Source of the DNA: Methanobacteriota archaeon
Lineage (GTDB): Archaea > Thermoplasmatota > Thermoplasmata > RBG-16-68-12
Direction: 5' to 3'
DNA: 20,487 bases
Assembly: GCA_005878515.1 (NCBI GenBank)
Contig: VBLZ01000067.1
Coordinates: 1 to 20,487, forward strand
Shown: positions 6,950 through 15,575 of the stretch, piece after piece
How positions within the stretch are numbered: the stretch's first letter is position 1
Layout: every line of letters starts with the position of its first letter
Made by a program: the position numbers and the translations under genes
Notes under the pieces: model-generated
Told to the model about the DNA's origin: nothing
Databases searched by the model: none
The model's input: only the letters and a program-made list of their open reading frames with translations

Positions 6950-8043
6950 ACCCTCAGACCTCGTCCTACCTCGGACAATACTGGCGACGCGTCATGCGGT
7001 ACCTCCCCATCGAGAGCGGAAACTATCCATACGTGACGGCCCGCGTCCGCGCCAAGAAAGCAGCCCTCCTCTCCCCAGACGTCTACGAGCGGATGCTCCA
7101 GATGGAAATTCCCCAAATCGCGCGGGTCATCGGAGAAGGCGCGTACAAGGCGGAGGTGCTCGCTCTCGCGTCGAGGGCCTCCGGGGTCGACCTGATCGAG
7201 CTCGCGACGAGCCGGAACCTCGCAGCAGTGTTCACCCAGATCATTGGGTTTTCGGAGGGCGAACTCCGCCAGATGATCGGATGGTATCTGGACCGGTTCG
7301 ACGTGCAGAACATCAAGACAATCGTCCGGGGGAAGACGTTCGGCGCGCCGCCGACCGAAATCCTCGAGGATCTCGTCCCCGCCGGGAGCATGAAGGAGTC
7401 GTTCCTCCAGGCGCTCGTCGAGCTGCCGACCTTGGACGAGGCCTTCGATCGGCTCGAAGGGACCATTTACGCGCAGGCCCTCGCGAGTCTCGGAAAGAGG
7501 GCATCCGAGGTGGAGCGGTGGAACGAGTGGGAGGACCGCCTAACCCAACTCTATTATCAGAACCTGCTGTTCGTCGTGCCGGAGCGGACGGAAGGCACCC
7601 GCCTGATGCGAGAGTTCGTCCGCCGCGAGGTCGATATTGTGAATCTCAAGACCCTGCTCCGGCTCTGGGCCTCGAAGGCGACTCTCCCGTACGACCCGTT
7701 CATCGCGGGCGGCCTGGAAATTCCGAAGGACGAGTTGGCCGAAATGATTCCGATGGACCTGAACGCACTGACCGCCCGGCTGCGGGACTACGCCCTCACC
7801 GAGGACTTGTCCTCCCGCCTGAAGGACTTGCAAGCGCTCGGGGTTGGTCAGCTCGTTCGCTCGGTCGAAAAGCTCCACCTGCTCGAGGCGGGGCACTACG
7901 CGCACGTCCACCCGCTGTCCGTCCTGCCAATCCTCGATTACATCGTGCGGAAGGAGCGGGAGGTCCAGAACCTTCGAATCATCGCGAGAGGGAAGGAGAG
8001 TGCGTTGCCGTCCGAAGTCATCCGGGACCTCTTGGTGGTCTAA
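6934..8043 (+). CDS. atpC: A-type ATP synthase subunit C (central stalk, d-type)
   Basis: A 369-residue, mostly helical, soluble protein. The segment YPYVTARVRAKKAALL near residue 30 and EIPQIARVIGE near 55 are hallmarks of archaeal subunit C (V-ATPase subunit d). This subunit forms the socket joining the rotor ring K to the central shaft D/F. Start is ATG 6934 inside the 3' end of atpE; the stop is one base before the atpF start. Nothing is unusual in length or order. Confidence 0.95.
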   Translation: MAAPVNPQTSSYLGQYWRRVMRYLPIESGNYPYVTARVRAKKAALLSPDVYERMLQMEIPQIARVIGEGAYKAEVLALASRASGVDLIELATSRNLAAVFTQIIGFSEGELRQMIGWYLDRFDVQNIKTIVRGKTFGAPPTEILEDLVPAGSMKESFLQALVELPTLDEAFDRLEGTIYAQALASLGKRASEVERWNEWEDRLTQLYYQNLLFVVPERTEGTRLMREFVRREVDIVNLKTLLRLWASKATLPYDPFIAGGLEIPKDELAEMIPMDLNALTARLRDYALTEDLSSRLKDLQALGVGQLVRSVEKLHLLEAGHYAHVHPLSVLPILDYIVRKEREVQNLRIIARGKESALPSEVIRDLLVV

Positions 8044-8044
8044 G

Positions 8045-8341
8045 ATGGAACTCGCCGCAGTGGGCCGAGACGAATTCGTCCAGGGATTCAAGCTGGCGGG
8101 CGTCCGGAAGACATTCAGCGTCGGGCGCGACGCCGTTGAGGCGCAGGTCGCAAAGGTCCTCGAAGACCCAAACGTCGGGATCCTGATCCTCAGCGCGGAC
8201 GACATGACGGCTCTCAGCAACACGATGCGGCGGCGACTCGAAACGACTCCTCGTCCCGTGGTCATCGCGGTCGGCAAACGCGAAGAGGAAGACCTCCGGG
8301 CAAAGATCAAGCGCGCGATCGGGGTCGACCTGTACAAGTGA
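8045..8341 (+). CDS. atpF: A-type ATP synthase subunit F (central stalk)
   Basis: The 98-residue protein has the alternating beta/alpha layout of subunit F. It opens with a short strand region and a FKLAGVRKTF segment, then the hydrophobic strand VGILILSADD, and ends with KRAIGVDLYK, a near-invariant family ending. F sits with D in the rotating central stalk and modulates activity. Start is ATG 8045, immediately after the atpC stop. A reading from 7844 in the same frame lies inside atpC and is rejected. Confidence 0.95.
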   Translation: MELAAVGRDEFVQGFKLAGVRKTFSVGRDAVEAQVAKVLEDPNVGILILSADDMTALSNTMRRRLETTPRPVVIAVGKREEEDLRAKIKRAIGVDLYK

Positions 8342-8369
8342 TTGAATACCTGAGGGGGCGGAAACCAAC

Positions 8370-10616
8370 ATGGCAATGAAAGGAAAGGAGAAAGCGGCGG
8401 CCGGCAAGGCGGCGGGGGAGATCTTCCGAGTCGCAGGACCGGTCGTGACGGCCACCGGCCTCCGCCCGCGCATGTACGACGTCCAGTTCGTCGGTGAGGA
8501 GCAGCTGCTCGGGGAAGTCATCCAGGTCGTGGGCGAGAAAACGGTCATCCAGGTGTACGAGGACACGAGTGGCGTCCGGCCCGGCGAAGCCGTCCTCGAC
8601 ACGGGAGGGCCCCTCGTCGTCGAGCTCGGCCCGGGCCTCCTCGGGAGCATCTACGACGGCATCCAGCGGCCGCTCCCGGTCCTCCAGAAGGTGATGGGAG
8701 ACTTCATCCTCCGGGGGGTGAAGTCCCCGGGTCTCACGCGGGAGAAGTCGTGGGCATTTTCTCCGAAGGTGCAGCCAGGCCAGGCGGTGGGCCCGGGCGA
8801 CGTTGTGGGCACGGTCCAGGAGGCGAAGAACGTCCAGCACCGAATCATGGTCCCCCCGAACTTCCGCGGCGGGAAGGTCGCACAGATTCGCGAGGGCACG
8901 TTCAAGGTCGACGAGGTGGTGGCGCAGCTCGACAACGGGGAACAGGTGAAGATGTACCAGACCTGGCCCGTTCGCCGGGCCCGGCCCGTGAAGGATCGGC
9001 TCATGCCCACCATCCCGCTCGTCACGGGCCAGCGGGTCCTCGACTTCCTCTTCCCGATCGCGAAGGGCGGGACCGCCGCGATCCCGGGCGGCTTTGGGAC
9101 CGGCAAGTGTGTCGCGCCTGACACCTTGGTGATGAATCCCGGCGGCGACTCCGTGCGAATCGACGAGCTTTACGACCGCGCGAGAGGTGAGCATGTGCGG
9201 GGTGAGTGGGAATCGTGGATTCGCCTCGACGATCCGATCCCTATCCTGAGTTTTAACGGAACCGAGGTCGAGCAAAGTTTCGCGTCTGTTCTCTACCGTG
9301 GCTTTGCGAATTGCCTCGTCCGGATCAGAACGGAGGCCGGACGAACGCTTCGAGTCACACCCGTCCACCGACTGTTCGCCTGGAGGTCTGGAATCGTGGA
9401 AGTCGACGCCGCGCAACTGGGACGCGGGAGTTGTCTTGCCGTGCCGCTCGAGGACGGTACCATCGGTAAGGATGTAATCGTCGAGGCGGAAACGATTCCG
9501 TACGGCTCGTGGGTGTTCGATCTCACGGTCCCGCAAACACATAATTTCGTCGGCGGCAATTTGCCGAGCCTCCTCCACAACACGGTGACCGAACAACAGC
9601 TCTCGAAGTGGTGCGATGCGCAGGTCGTCATCTACATCGGATGCGGCGAGCGGGGGAACGAGATGACCGAAGTCCTGACCACCTTCCCGAAACTCGAGGA
9701 TCCGTACACCGGCGCGCCCCTGATGGAACGCATGTCCCTCATCGCGAACACGAGCAACATGCCGGTCGCTGCGAGGGAGGCGTCGGTGTACACCGGCATG
9801 ACGCTCGCGGAATACTACCGAGACATGGGATACAACGTCGCATTGATGGCGGACTCGACCTCTCGATGGGCCGAAGCGATGCGAGAGATTTCGAGTCGGC
9901 TCGAAGAGATGCCGGGCGAGGAAGGCTTCCCTGCGTACTTGTCCGCGAGGCTCAGCGAGTTCTACGAGCGCGCAGGTCGGGCGAAGACGCTGGGCGGCCT
10001 TGAGGGGTCCGTCAGCGTCGTCGGCGCAGTCTCCCCGAGCGGCGGGGACTTCTCGGAGCCCGTCACCCAGGGCACGCTCCGCATCGTGAAGGTGTTCTGG
10101 GCTCTGGACACCGCCTTGCGGGCTCGGCGGCACTTCCCGGCCATCAACTGGCTCCAATCGTACAGCTTGTACACGCAGATCTTGGAGGACTGGTTCCGGA
10201 AGAACGTGAACGAGGAATGGCCGAAGTTAAGATCGTGGACGCAGCGCACGTTGCAGGAGGAGGCGGAACTCGAGGAAATCGTTCGGCTCGTCGGCGCGGA
10301 CGCCCTCCCGCCGGACCAGCAACTCACGCTCGAGGTCGCCCGGATGATCCGCGAGATCTTCCTTCAACAGAACGCGTACCATGCCGTCGACACGTTCTGC
10401 CCTCCCGAGCGGCAGTTCAAACTGATCGCCGCGATCAAGAAATACTCCGACCTCGGTCAGAAGGCCGTGAAACTGGACGTCCCGACGAAGGACGTCGCAT
10501 CGCTGAAGTCCCGCGAACTCCTGACGCGGGTGAAGTACGAAACGGAATTCGACAAGGAGCTCGCGAAGACGCTCGCCCAAATGGACGACGAGTTCAAGCG
10601 ACTGGGGGCCACCTGA
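8370..10616 (+). CDS. atpA: A-type ATP synthase catalytic subunit A, with in-frame intein
   Basis: Subunit A hydrolyses or makes ATP in the A3B3 head. The open frame has 748 residues: an N-extein of 246, an intein of 158 (residues 247-404) and a C-extein of 344. The spliced product would have 590 residues, the normal size. The Walker A loop reads GGFGTGK before the intein and T after it, so splicing restores GGFGTGKT. After the intein the CGERGNEM motif, ADSTSRWAEAMRE and VSPSGGDFSEPV are all intact, as is the long insertion domain upstream of the P-loop. ATG 8370 follows a purine-rich GAGGGGGCGG nine bases upstream; ATG 8376 is an alternative. Enzyme activity depends on splicing, because the intein interrupts the nucleotide-binding loop next to the catalytic Lys246. 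Confidence 0.97.
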   Translation: MAMKGKEKAAAGKAAGEIFRVAGPVVTATGLRPRMYDVQFVGEEQLLGEVIQVVGEKTVIQVYEDTSGVRPGEAVLDTGGPLVVELGPGLLGSIYDGIQRPLPVLQKVMGDFILRGVKSPGLTREKSWAFSPKVQPGQAVGPGDVVGTVQEAKNVQHRIMVPPNFRGGKVAQIREGTFKVDEVVAQLDNGEQVKMYQTWPVRRARPVKDRLMPTIPLVTGQRVLDFLFPIAKGGTAAIPGGFGTGKCVAPDTLVMNPGGDSVRIDELYDRARGEHVRGEWESWIRLDDPIPILSFNGTEVEQSFASVLYRGFANCLVRIRTEAGRTLRVTPVHRLFAWRSGIVEVDAAQLGRGSCLAVPLEDGTIGKDVIVEAETIPYGSWVFDLTVPQTHNFVGGNLPSLLHNTVTEQQLSKWCDAQVVIYIGCGERGNEMTEVLTTFPKLEDPYTGAPLMERMSLIANTSNMPVAAREASVYTGMTLAEYYRDMGYNVALMADSTSRWAEAMREISSRLEEMPGEEGFPAYLSARLSEFYERAGRAKTLGGLEGSVSVVGAVSPSGGDFSEPVTQGTLRIVKVFWALDTALRARRHFPAINWLQSYSLYTQILEDWFRKNVNEEWPKLRSWTQRTLQEEAELEEIVRLVGADALPPDQQLTLEVARMIREIFLQQNAYHAVDTFCPPERQFKLIAAIKKYSDLGQKAVKLDVPTKDVASLKSRELLTRVKYETEFDKELAKTLAQMDDEFKRLGAT
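9108..9581 (+). other. Mini-intein inside ATPase subunit A (P-loop insertion)
   Basis: The 158-residue element begins with Cys1 (CVAPDTLVMN, block A) and carries TPVH (block B, the conserved T-x-x-H). It ends with VFDLTVPQTHNFVGG (block F) and LLHN (block G), followed by Thr as the +1 nucleophile. All residues needed for splicing are present: Cys1, the block B His, the penultimate His and the final Asn. There is no LAGLIDADG or other endonuclease domain between blocks B and F, so it is a mini-intein. Codons such as AGT, TTT, TCT, GTT and CGT in its first half are less GC-rich at the third base than the flanking exteins. Inteins at this P-loop site (often called VMA-b) are known from Thermoplasma and Pyrococcus, as I recall it. 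Confidence 0.96.
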
Positions 10617-10617
10617 G

Positions 10618-12027
10618 ATGCCGACGGAATACCGGACGATTACGGAGATCGCGGGGCCGCTGATCTTTGTTGAGAAGACGGAGTGGGTCGGATACGGAGA
10701 GCTCGTCGAAGTCGGCCTCCCAGACGGATCGCGGAAGCGAGGGCAGGTCCTCGATTCGTCGAAGGACATCGTCGTCGTGCAGGTGTTCGAGGGGACTGCC
10801 GGGATCGATCGTCAATCCACGGTGAAGTTCCTCGGGGAAACGATCAAACTGAACGTGTCGCGGGAGATGCTCGGCCGCATCCTCAGCGGCGCGGGCGAGC
10901 CGATCGACGGCGGCCCTCCGATCGTCCCCGAGAAACGGGTCGAGATCACGGGCGCCGCGATTAACCCATATTCCCGCGAGCACCCGGCAGAGTTCATCCA
11001 GACGGGCATCTCGACGATCGATGGCTTGAACACCCTGGTCCGCGGCCAGAAGCTCCCGCTGTTCTCCGGTGCGGGACTGCCGCACAACGAGGTGGCGCTG
11101 CAGATCGCTCGACAGGCCAAAGTCGTCGGGAGCGGCGAATCGTTCGGCGTCGTCTTCGCCGCGATGGGAATCACGCATGAGGAGGCCCGCGTGTTCATGG
11201 ACGACTTCGAGCGGACGGGGGCGCTGCGCCGCGCCGTCCTTTTCTTGAACCTCGCGGACGATCCCGCGGTCGAACGGCTAATCACGCCCCGGATGGCCCT
11301 GACCGCGGCCGAGTACCTCGCGTACGAAGTCGGAATGCACATCCTCGTAATCCTGACCGACATGACGAATTATGCAGAGGCGCTGCGGCAAATTGGAGCA
11401 GCGCGGGAAGAAGTCCCCGGTCGTCGCGGTTATCCGGGTTATATGTACACCGATCTGGCCACGATGTATGAGCGCGCCGGCCGCATCAAGGGAAAGAAGG
11501 GGAGCATCACGCAGATCCCGATCATGTCGATTCCGGACGACGACTGGACCCACCCCATCGCGGACCTCACCGGTTACATCACCGAAGGACAGATCGCGAT
11601 CGCCCGCGATCTTCATCGCAAAGCGATCTATCCGCCCGTCGATCCCCTCCCATCCCTCTCCCGCTTGATGGACGCCGGGATCGGAAAGGGACGGACCCGC
11701 GAGGACCACAAACAGGTTGCCGATCAGCTCTACGCGGCATACGCCGAGGGGAAGGACGTCCGCGGCCTCGTGGCGATCGTCGGAAAAGAGGCCCTCTCCG
11801 ACCGCGACCGCAAGATGCTCGAGTTCGCGGACCGCTTCGAGCAGGAGTTCATCCGCCAGGGAGCCGAGGAAGACCGCACGATAGACCAGACGCTCGAAAT
11901 CGGGTGGGTGCTGCTCGCGACGCTCGATGAAGCCTGGCTCACGAAGATCGATCGGAAGACGTTGGAGAGCTACCATCCCGCGCACCGCGGCAGGGCCCCT
12001 GCGGCCGAAAAAGAGGTCGTCGCCTAA
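10618..12027 (+). CDS. atpB: A-type ATP synthase subunit B (regulatory, non-catalytic)
   Basis: The 469-residue protein aligns with subunit B along its whole length. It has a beta-barrel N-terminus, GAGEPIDGGPPIV near residue 98, and LPLFSGAGLPHNEVALQIARQA in place of a Walker A loop, which marks it as the non-catalytic partner of subunit A. The segments ILTDMTNYAEALR and GYPGYMYTDLATMYERAG are typical. Three copies alternate with A in the head. ATG 10618 lies one base after the atpA stop, and the TAA overlaps the atpD ATG by one base. No intein or truncation is present. Confidence 0.97.
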   Translation: MPTEYRTITEIAGPLIFVEKTEWVGYGELVEVGLPDGSRKRGQVLDSSKDIVVVQVFEGTAGIDRQSTVKFLGETIKLNVSREMLGRILSGAGEPIDGGPPIVPEKRVEITGAAINPYSREHPAEFIQTGISTIDGLNTLVRGQKLPLFSGAGLPHNEVALQIARQAKVVGSGESFGVVFAAMGITHEEARVFMDDFERTGALRRAVLFLNLADDPAVERLITPRMALTAAEYLAYEVGMHILVILTDMTNYAEALRQIGAAREEVPGRRGYPGYMYTDLATMYERAGRIKGKKGSITQIPIMSIPDDDWTHPIADLTGYITEGQIAIARDLHRKAIYPPVDPLPSLSRLMDAGIGKGRTREDHKQVADQLYAAYAEGKDVRGLVAIVGKEALSDRDRKMLEFADRFEQEFIRQGAEEDRTIDQTLEIGWVLLATLDEAWLTKIDRKTLESYHPAHRGRAPAAEKEVVA

Positions 12028-12647
12028 TGGTGCTGGTTCAGTACAAGCCGACGCGGTCCCAACTCCTCCAGCTGCGGCGGATTCGCCGGACCGCGGAGCG
12101 CGGACACCGTTTGCTGAAGCTCAAACAGGACGCCCTAATCGTCGAGTTCTTCCGCGTCCTCGAACGAGCGAAAGCGGTTCGATCGAATCTCGTGGAGAAG
12201 TACCGGGTCGCCGAGGCCCGGATCGCGATCGCGCGGGCGATCGAGGGATCCATCGGGGTGAAGTCCGCCGCCTTCGCGCTCACCGAGACGCCGACGTTGG
12301 ACCTCAAGACAAAGAACGTCATGGGAATCGTCGTACCGAAGATCGACGCGAAGGCCGTCCGCAAGACGATCGGACAGAGGGGCTACGGGATCGTCGGGAC
12401 GAGTCCCCGGATCGACGAGGCGGCGGAGGCCTACGAAAATCTCGTCGAGGACGTCATCACCGCGGCGGAGATCGAGACGACGATGCGCCGGTTGATCGAG
12501 GAGATCGAGAAAGTCAAGCGACGTGTCAATGCGCTCGAGTACCGCGTGATTCCGGAACTCAAAGCCACGGAGCGGTTCATCCGTCAGCGTTTGGAAGAGA
12601 TGGAGCGGGACAATTTCATGCGGCTCAAGCGGTTCAAGGCCACATGA
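12027..12647 (+). CDS. atpD: A-type ATP synthase subunit D (central rotor shaft)
   Basis: The 206-residue protein starts with YKPTRSQLLQLRRIRRTAERG and contains long N- and C-terminal helices flanking a short globular part (about 60-130). Near the end it reads RRVNALEYRVIPEL, the strongest family signature. D forms the coiled-coil rotor shaft inside the A3B3 head and binds F and C. The start shares one base with the atpB stop, and the stop overlaps the next small gene in an ATGA junction. Confidence 0.96.
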   Translation: MVLVQYKPTRSQLLQLRRIRRTAERGHRLLKLKQDALIVEFFRVLERAKAVRSNLVEKYRVAEARIAIARAIEGSIGVKSAAFALTETPTLDLKTKNVMGIVVPKIDAKAVRKTIGQRGYGIVGTSPRIDEAAEAYENLVEDVITAAEIETTMRRLIEEIEKVKRRVNALEYRVIPELKATERFIRQRLEEMERDNFMRLKRFKAT

Positions 12648-12784
12648 TCGATCGGCTCGCGAAGGTTTGGGACGATCCGGCCAACCGGGCAAAGCTGCTC
12701 TGGCGACTCTGGATTGTCTCGACCGGCTTCACGTTGTTCGGTTTCGCCGTCATGTTCTATCTGGTTCTGTTTCCGCATCACTAG
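12644..12784 (+). CDS. 46-residue single-helix membrane protein at the end of the ATP synthase operon
   Basis: The ATG at 12644 overlaps the atpD stop in an ATGA junction, which suggests translational coupling. The protein has a charged amphipathic N-terminus of about 20 residues (MIDRLAKVWDDPANRAKLLW), then one hydrophobic helix (about 22-43) ending in PHH. The position after subunit D is that of ahaG in Methanosarcina, which I recall as a small hydrophobic protein of unknown role; I cannot show homology. It may be an accessory or assembly protein of the ATP synthase. Gene reality rests on the overlap, the codon pattern and the coherent membrane-protein design. The next gene is convergent, with five bases between stops. 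Confidence 0.72.
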   Translation: MIDRLAKVWDDPANRAKLLWRLWIVSTGFTLFGFAVMFYLVLFPHH

Positions 12785-12789
12785 CCCGC

Positions 12790-15414
12790 TCAGCTCGCCC
12801 GGCCTTCGTTGCGCGCGGGCCGATACCGGAGGCGGGAAACGAACCGATCCGAGAATTCCTTGAGCCCTTGCAAATCTTGGGGATCTCCGCTCCATCGCGC
12901 GAAGACCTCGCCGAATCGGCGCTCGAGATCGTCCATGAACCTCCGCAGGTCCTTCTCCGACCACCGGGGCACCCGGCCGGAGTAGACGGCCGCCAGATAC
13001 GCATTCTCGCCCCGTTGGAGGAGCGCCGTCTTCCCACCAAGTTGGAAGCGCTTCAGGTCGCCGTTCTCCTCGTGATCGAAGTCCGTCAGGAAGCTGAGGA
13101 TCGCCGTGAGCATCGCGGACAGGATGTCCTCGTCGCGGTCTGCCCGCATGCGCCGCGTGTTGTGCATCATGAGCCGGCCTTCCTTCGAAATCAGGAAGAC
13201 GTCGTCCACCGCAAAAGCGCGTCGAGACCAGACCGTGTATCCGGAATACACGGCACCGAGGACGATCACGGCAAGGAGGCTCGGGTAGAGGACGGCCCCG
13301 ATGGCCAAACTCGCGGGCCTCACGTTGACGAGCGCCGAGGCCGATTTCCCCGATCCGGCAACAGTGACGTTCACGTACCACCTTTCTCCCGTCGTGACAC
13401 TCCCGGCCACGTACCGGCCACCGTTGCTGATCGACCCGGTCGGATCCGTCGTCGTCCACGAGATTGACGCGCTCACCGGATGGTCTCCGGCATCCAGGAC
13501 CGTGGCGGAGAATTGGACGACCTGCCCTGCCTCGACGTCGATGACTCCCGACGGCGTGAGGCGGATGTGGTCCGCCGGACCGAGGAATTCGTACGTCGCT
13601 TGGACCCGAGCGAGCAGAGGTGTCTGAAGCCCATCCACCGTGGTCAGGTCGGCCCGCCAACGCAGGCGAGCAGCTTGCACTCCGGAGAGGGACCCCGACG
13701 GCGGGATGGGTGCGAGGGACGATCCATCCCCCGCCAGGAATGTGATCGCGGTCCCCGCTGGCACGCCCACCGAAGCATTGAACGAGCGCCACCGCAAGAA
13801 ATCGGAGGCGGCCGCGAACGTATCCGCGAGGATCGTCCCGGCCGGGGCTCGATGGTGAACTTCGATCGACAGCGACCGCAGGATCGGGGACAGGCTCGCG
13901 TTCGTCGTGTTGAGGTCGACCGAAATCTGGAAGTGGTCCGCGGGGGGAAGGCCGGAGACGTATTGGCCCCCCCAGGACCATGTCCGCCACGCGCTCCACG
14001 ATGGGGCACTCGTGTCCGTGCCGTTTCCCGATCTGGCTCGCAACGCGATGGAAGTCCCGGTCGGGACCAAGGCGTCCCAGGTGATGTTGTGCAACTCCGA
14101 GGCCAGAACCAGCCCGGCCGGGATTGACCGGTACGTTCCATTTCCGCGGTTCGGCCATTCCAGCGAGACGTTGTCGATTCGAAGGTTCGCATGAGAGGCC
14201 GAGACGTTGTTGACGACGACCTGAAGCTGGAAGGAAACAGTGTAGGAACCGACGGCCGCGGAGATTGCGGACACGTCAACGCCGAAGTGTTGCCAGCCGG
14301 CCGGACCGCCGTGAGCAAACATCACGTTCGTCGTGCCGCTCGATCCGCTCAGGCTGGCCGATGCATTGGCCCAGAGCACGCCGGACACGTTCACCCACGA
14401 CCAGTCGAAGGAGAGATAGCCGCTCCCCGGGTTCGCGGACGATGCGCGTGTCTTCGCGACAGTCTGGGTGAGGTGAGCACTCTCGTCCAGCGTGTGCGCC
14501 GTCCCGAGTGTGGCCTCGTCGAAGTACACCTCGGTCGTCGGGACGCCCTGGCCGTTAATCCGAAATCGGACGTCCCGGAGGGAATCCCTCTCCTGCGAAC
14601 TCCCGAGCTGGTTGAGGTCGACGACAACTTCGCTCCAACCGGCGGTCAGAGGGATCGCCGTCGTTGTCCTCTGAGAAGCCGCGACCACCGCAGTGATGTT
14701 GAACGAGAGCGGTGGGCTCACGTCGATCGCGTCAATCCAAACGACCAGGTGGTCCCATTCCGACCAGTTTACGCTCCCCGAATAAACGGCGCTGACCCAC
14801 GAGGCGGTCGAGGAGATATTCAAGGTCATTTTCATGGATCCGACGCCCTGGACTTTAATCTGTGACTCGGGCGAAATCCCGCAAGACGCGGTCGCAGGAG
14901 CGATGCACGTCCAGTTCGTCAGCTGGTCGTCGAATGGATCCCAGTCGGCACCCGCATTGTAGGCGAACTTCGCATCTCGAGCGACCGAATCCCAGAGTGC
15001 GGTGATCTGTCCCGAGGTCCCGTTGGAGAACCTCCAATTTGACGGGCCTGCGAAGTCGCCATCGACGACGTGGTTCGTCGAATCACTGAGGAGCTCTAGG
15101 TCGTTAGGCCCTACGCTCACGTTGATGCTCTGCGAGAGGTTCGCGAGAAATCGGCTTGGGGACCAAGCGACCGTTTCGGTCCGCCATGGCAATTCCGCTT
15201 GCCCTCCCACGAGCCCGACATTCTGCAACGTCAGGTTGGCGGGCGAGCCCAACGTCCAGGTGACCGTCCGGGACGCGTCCGGGTTCGTGACGACGATTGG
15301 CGAGTCCGCGCGGGCCAAGGGCACGGCGGTGAGGACCAGCATGAAGACTAAGGCGCTAAGGAACAGCAGGACCGCGGAGGTCCTCGCTTTCAGCCTGGGT
15401 CTTCGCGCGAGCAT
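12790..15414 (-). CDS. Large surface-exposed single-pass membrane protein with cytosolic longin/roadblock-like domain
   Basis: The 874-residue protein starts at ATG 15414 with a basic N-terminus, a hydrophobic signal segment (about 13-33) and an ARA-D cleavage site near 36. An in-frame TTG at 15474 would add 20 residues. Residues 37 to about 700 are a secreted beta-rich region with about nineteen N-x-S/T sequons. It includes segments resembling carbohydrate-binding jelly rolls (for example TTEVYFDEATLG and ANLRIDNVSLEW) and a late Ig/Big-like domain (about 610-700). A membrane helix follows at about 702-726. The cytosolic tail of about 144 residues begins with VDDVFLISKEGRLMMHNTRR. Its predicted strand-strand-helix-strand-strand-helix order resembles longin or roadblock modules that bind small GTPases. 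Two GTPase genes lie directly upstream on the same strand. Topology is well supported, the domain name is inferred, and the ligand is unknown. Confidence 0.85.
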   Translation of the reverse strand: MLARRPRLKARTSAVLLFLSALVFMLVLTAVPLARADSPIVVTNPDASRTVTWTLGSPANLTLQNVGLVGGQAELPWRTETVAWSPSRFLANLSQSINVSVGPNDLELLSDSTNHVVDGDFAGPSNWRFSNGTSGQITALWDSVARDAKFAYNAGADWDPFDDQLTNWTCIAPATASCGISPESQIKVQGVGSMKMTLNISSTASWVSAVYSGSVNWSEWDHLVVWIDAIDVSPPLSFNITAVVAASQRTTTAIPLTAGWSEVVVDLNQLGSSQERDSLRDVRFRINGQGVPTTEVYFDEATLGTAHTLDESAHLTQTVAKTRASSANPGSGYLSFDWSWVNVSGVLWANASASLSGSSGTTNVMFAHGGPAGWQHFGVDVSAISAAVGSYTVSFQLQVVVNNVSASHANLRIDNVSLEWPNRGNGTYRSIPAGLVLASELHNITWDALVPTGTSIALRARSGNGTDTSAPSWSAWRTWSWGGQYVSGLPPADHFQISVDLNTTNASLSPILRSLSIEVHHRAPAGTILADTFAAASDFLRWRSFNASVGVPAGTAITFLAGDGSSLAPIPPSGSLSGVQAARLRWRADLTTVDGLQTPLLARVQATYEFLGPADHIRLTPSGVIDVEAGQVVQFSATVLDAGDHPVSASISWTTTDPTGSISNGGRYVAGSVTTGERWYVNVTVAGSGKSASALVNVRPASLAIGAVLYPSLLAVIVLGAVYSGYTVWSRRAFAVDDVFLISKEGRLMMHNTRRMRADRDEDILSAMLTAILSFLTDFDHEENGDLKRFQLGGKTALLQRGENAYLAAVYSGRVPRWSEKDLRRFMDDLERRFGEVFARWSGDPQDLQGLKEFSDRFVSRLRYRPARNEGRAS

Positions 15415-15510
15415 GGGCGTTCCGCTCGGGTCCCCCTGCTCTCGCCCGAGACCTAATACGGCTATCTTGCACAAGACAACCGTTCGGGAGCGCGACCATC
15501 TGAGCGTGCG

Positions 15511-15517
15511 TACTTAA
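15511..15517 (-). promoter_or_regulatory. TTAAGTA promoter element of the large surface protein
   Basis: The minus strand reads TTAAGTACGCA, identical over 11 bases to the element before the first GTPase gene (16171-16177). It lies about 37 bases before the TTG at 15474 and about 97 before ATG 15414. It acts plausibly as a TATA box. Confidence 0.5.
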
Positions 15518-15575
15518 TGATTTCGAAAAATCTGTTCTAGAACCTTGGAACATTCCTCGGATTGTTGCGGAAAGT

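Noticed and set aside
9108..9581. Possible homing endonuclease remnant within the intein
   Set aside because: The sequence between blocks B and F is about 45 residues and looks like the usual Hint-fold linker; no LAGLIDADG or HNH motif is present.
8307..10157. A 616-codon minus-strand frame opposite atpA
   Set aside because: It runs across the real atpA gene and intein and has the low-complexity Arg/Asp/His composition of an antisense frame.
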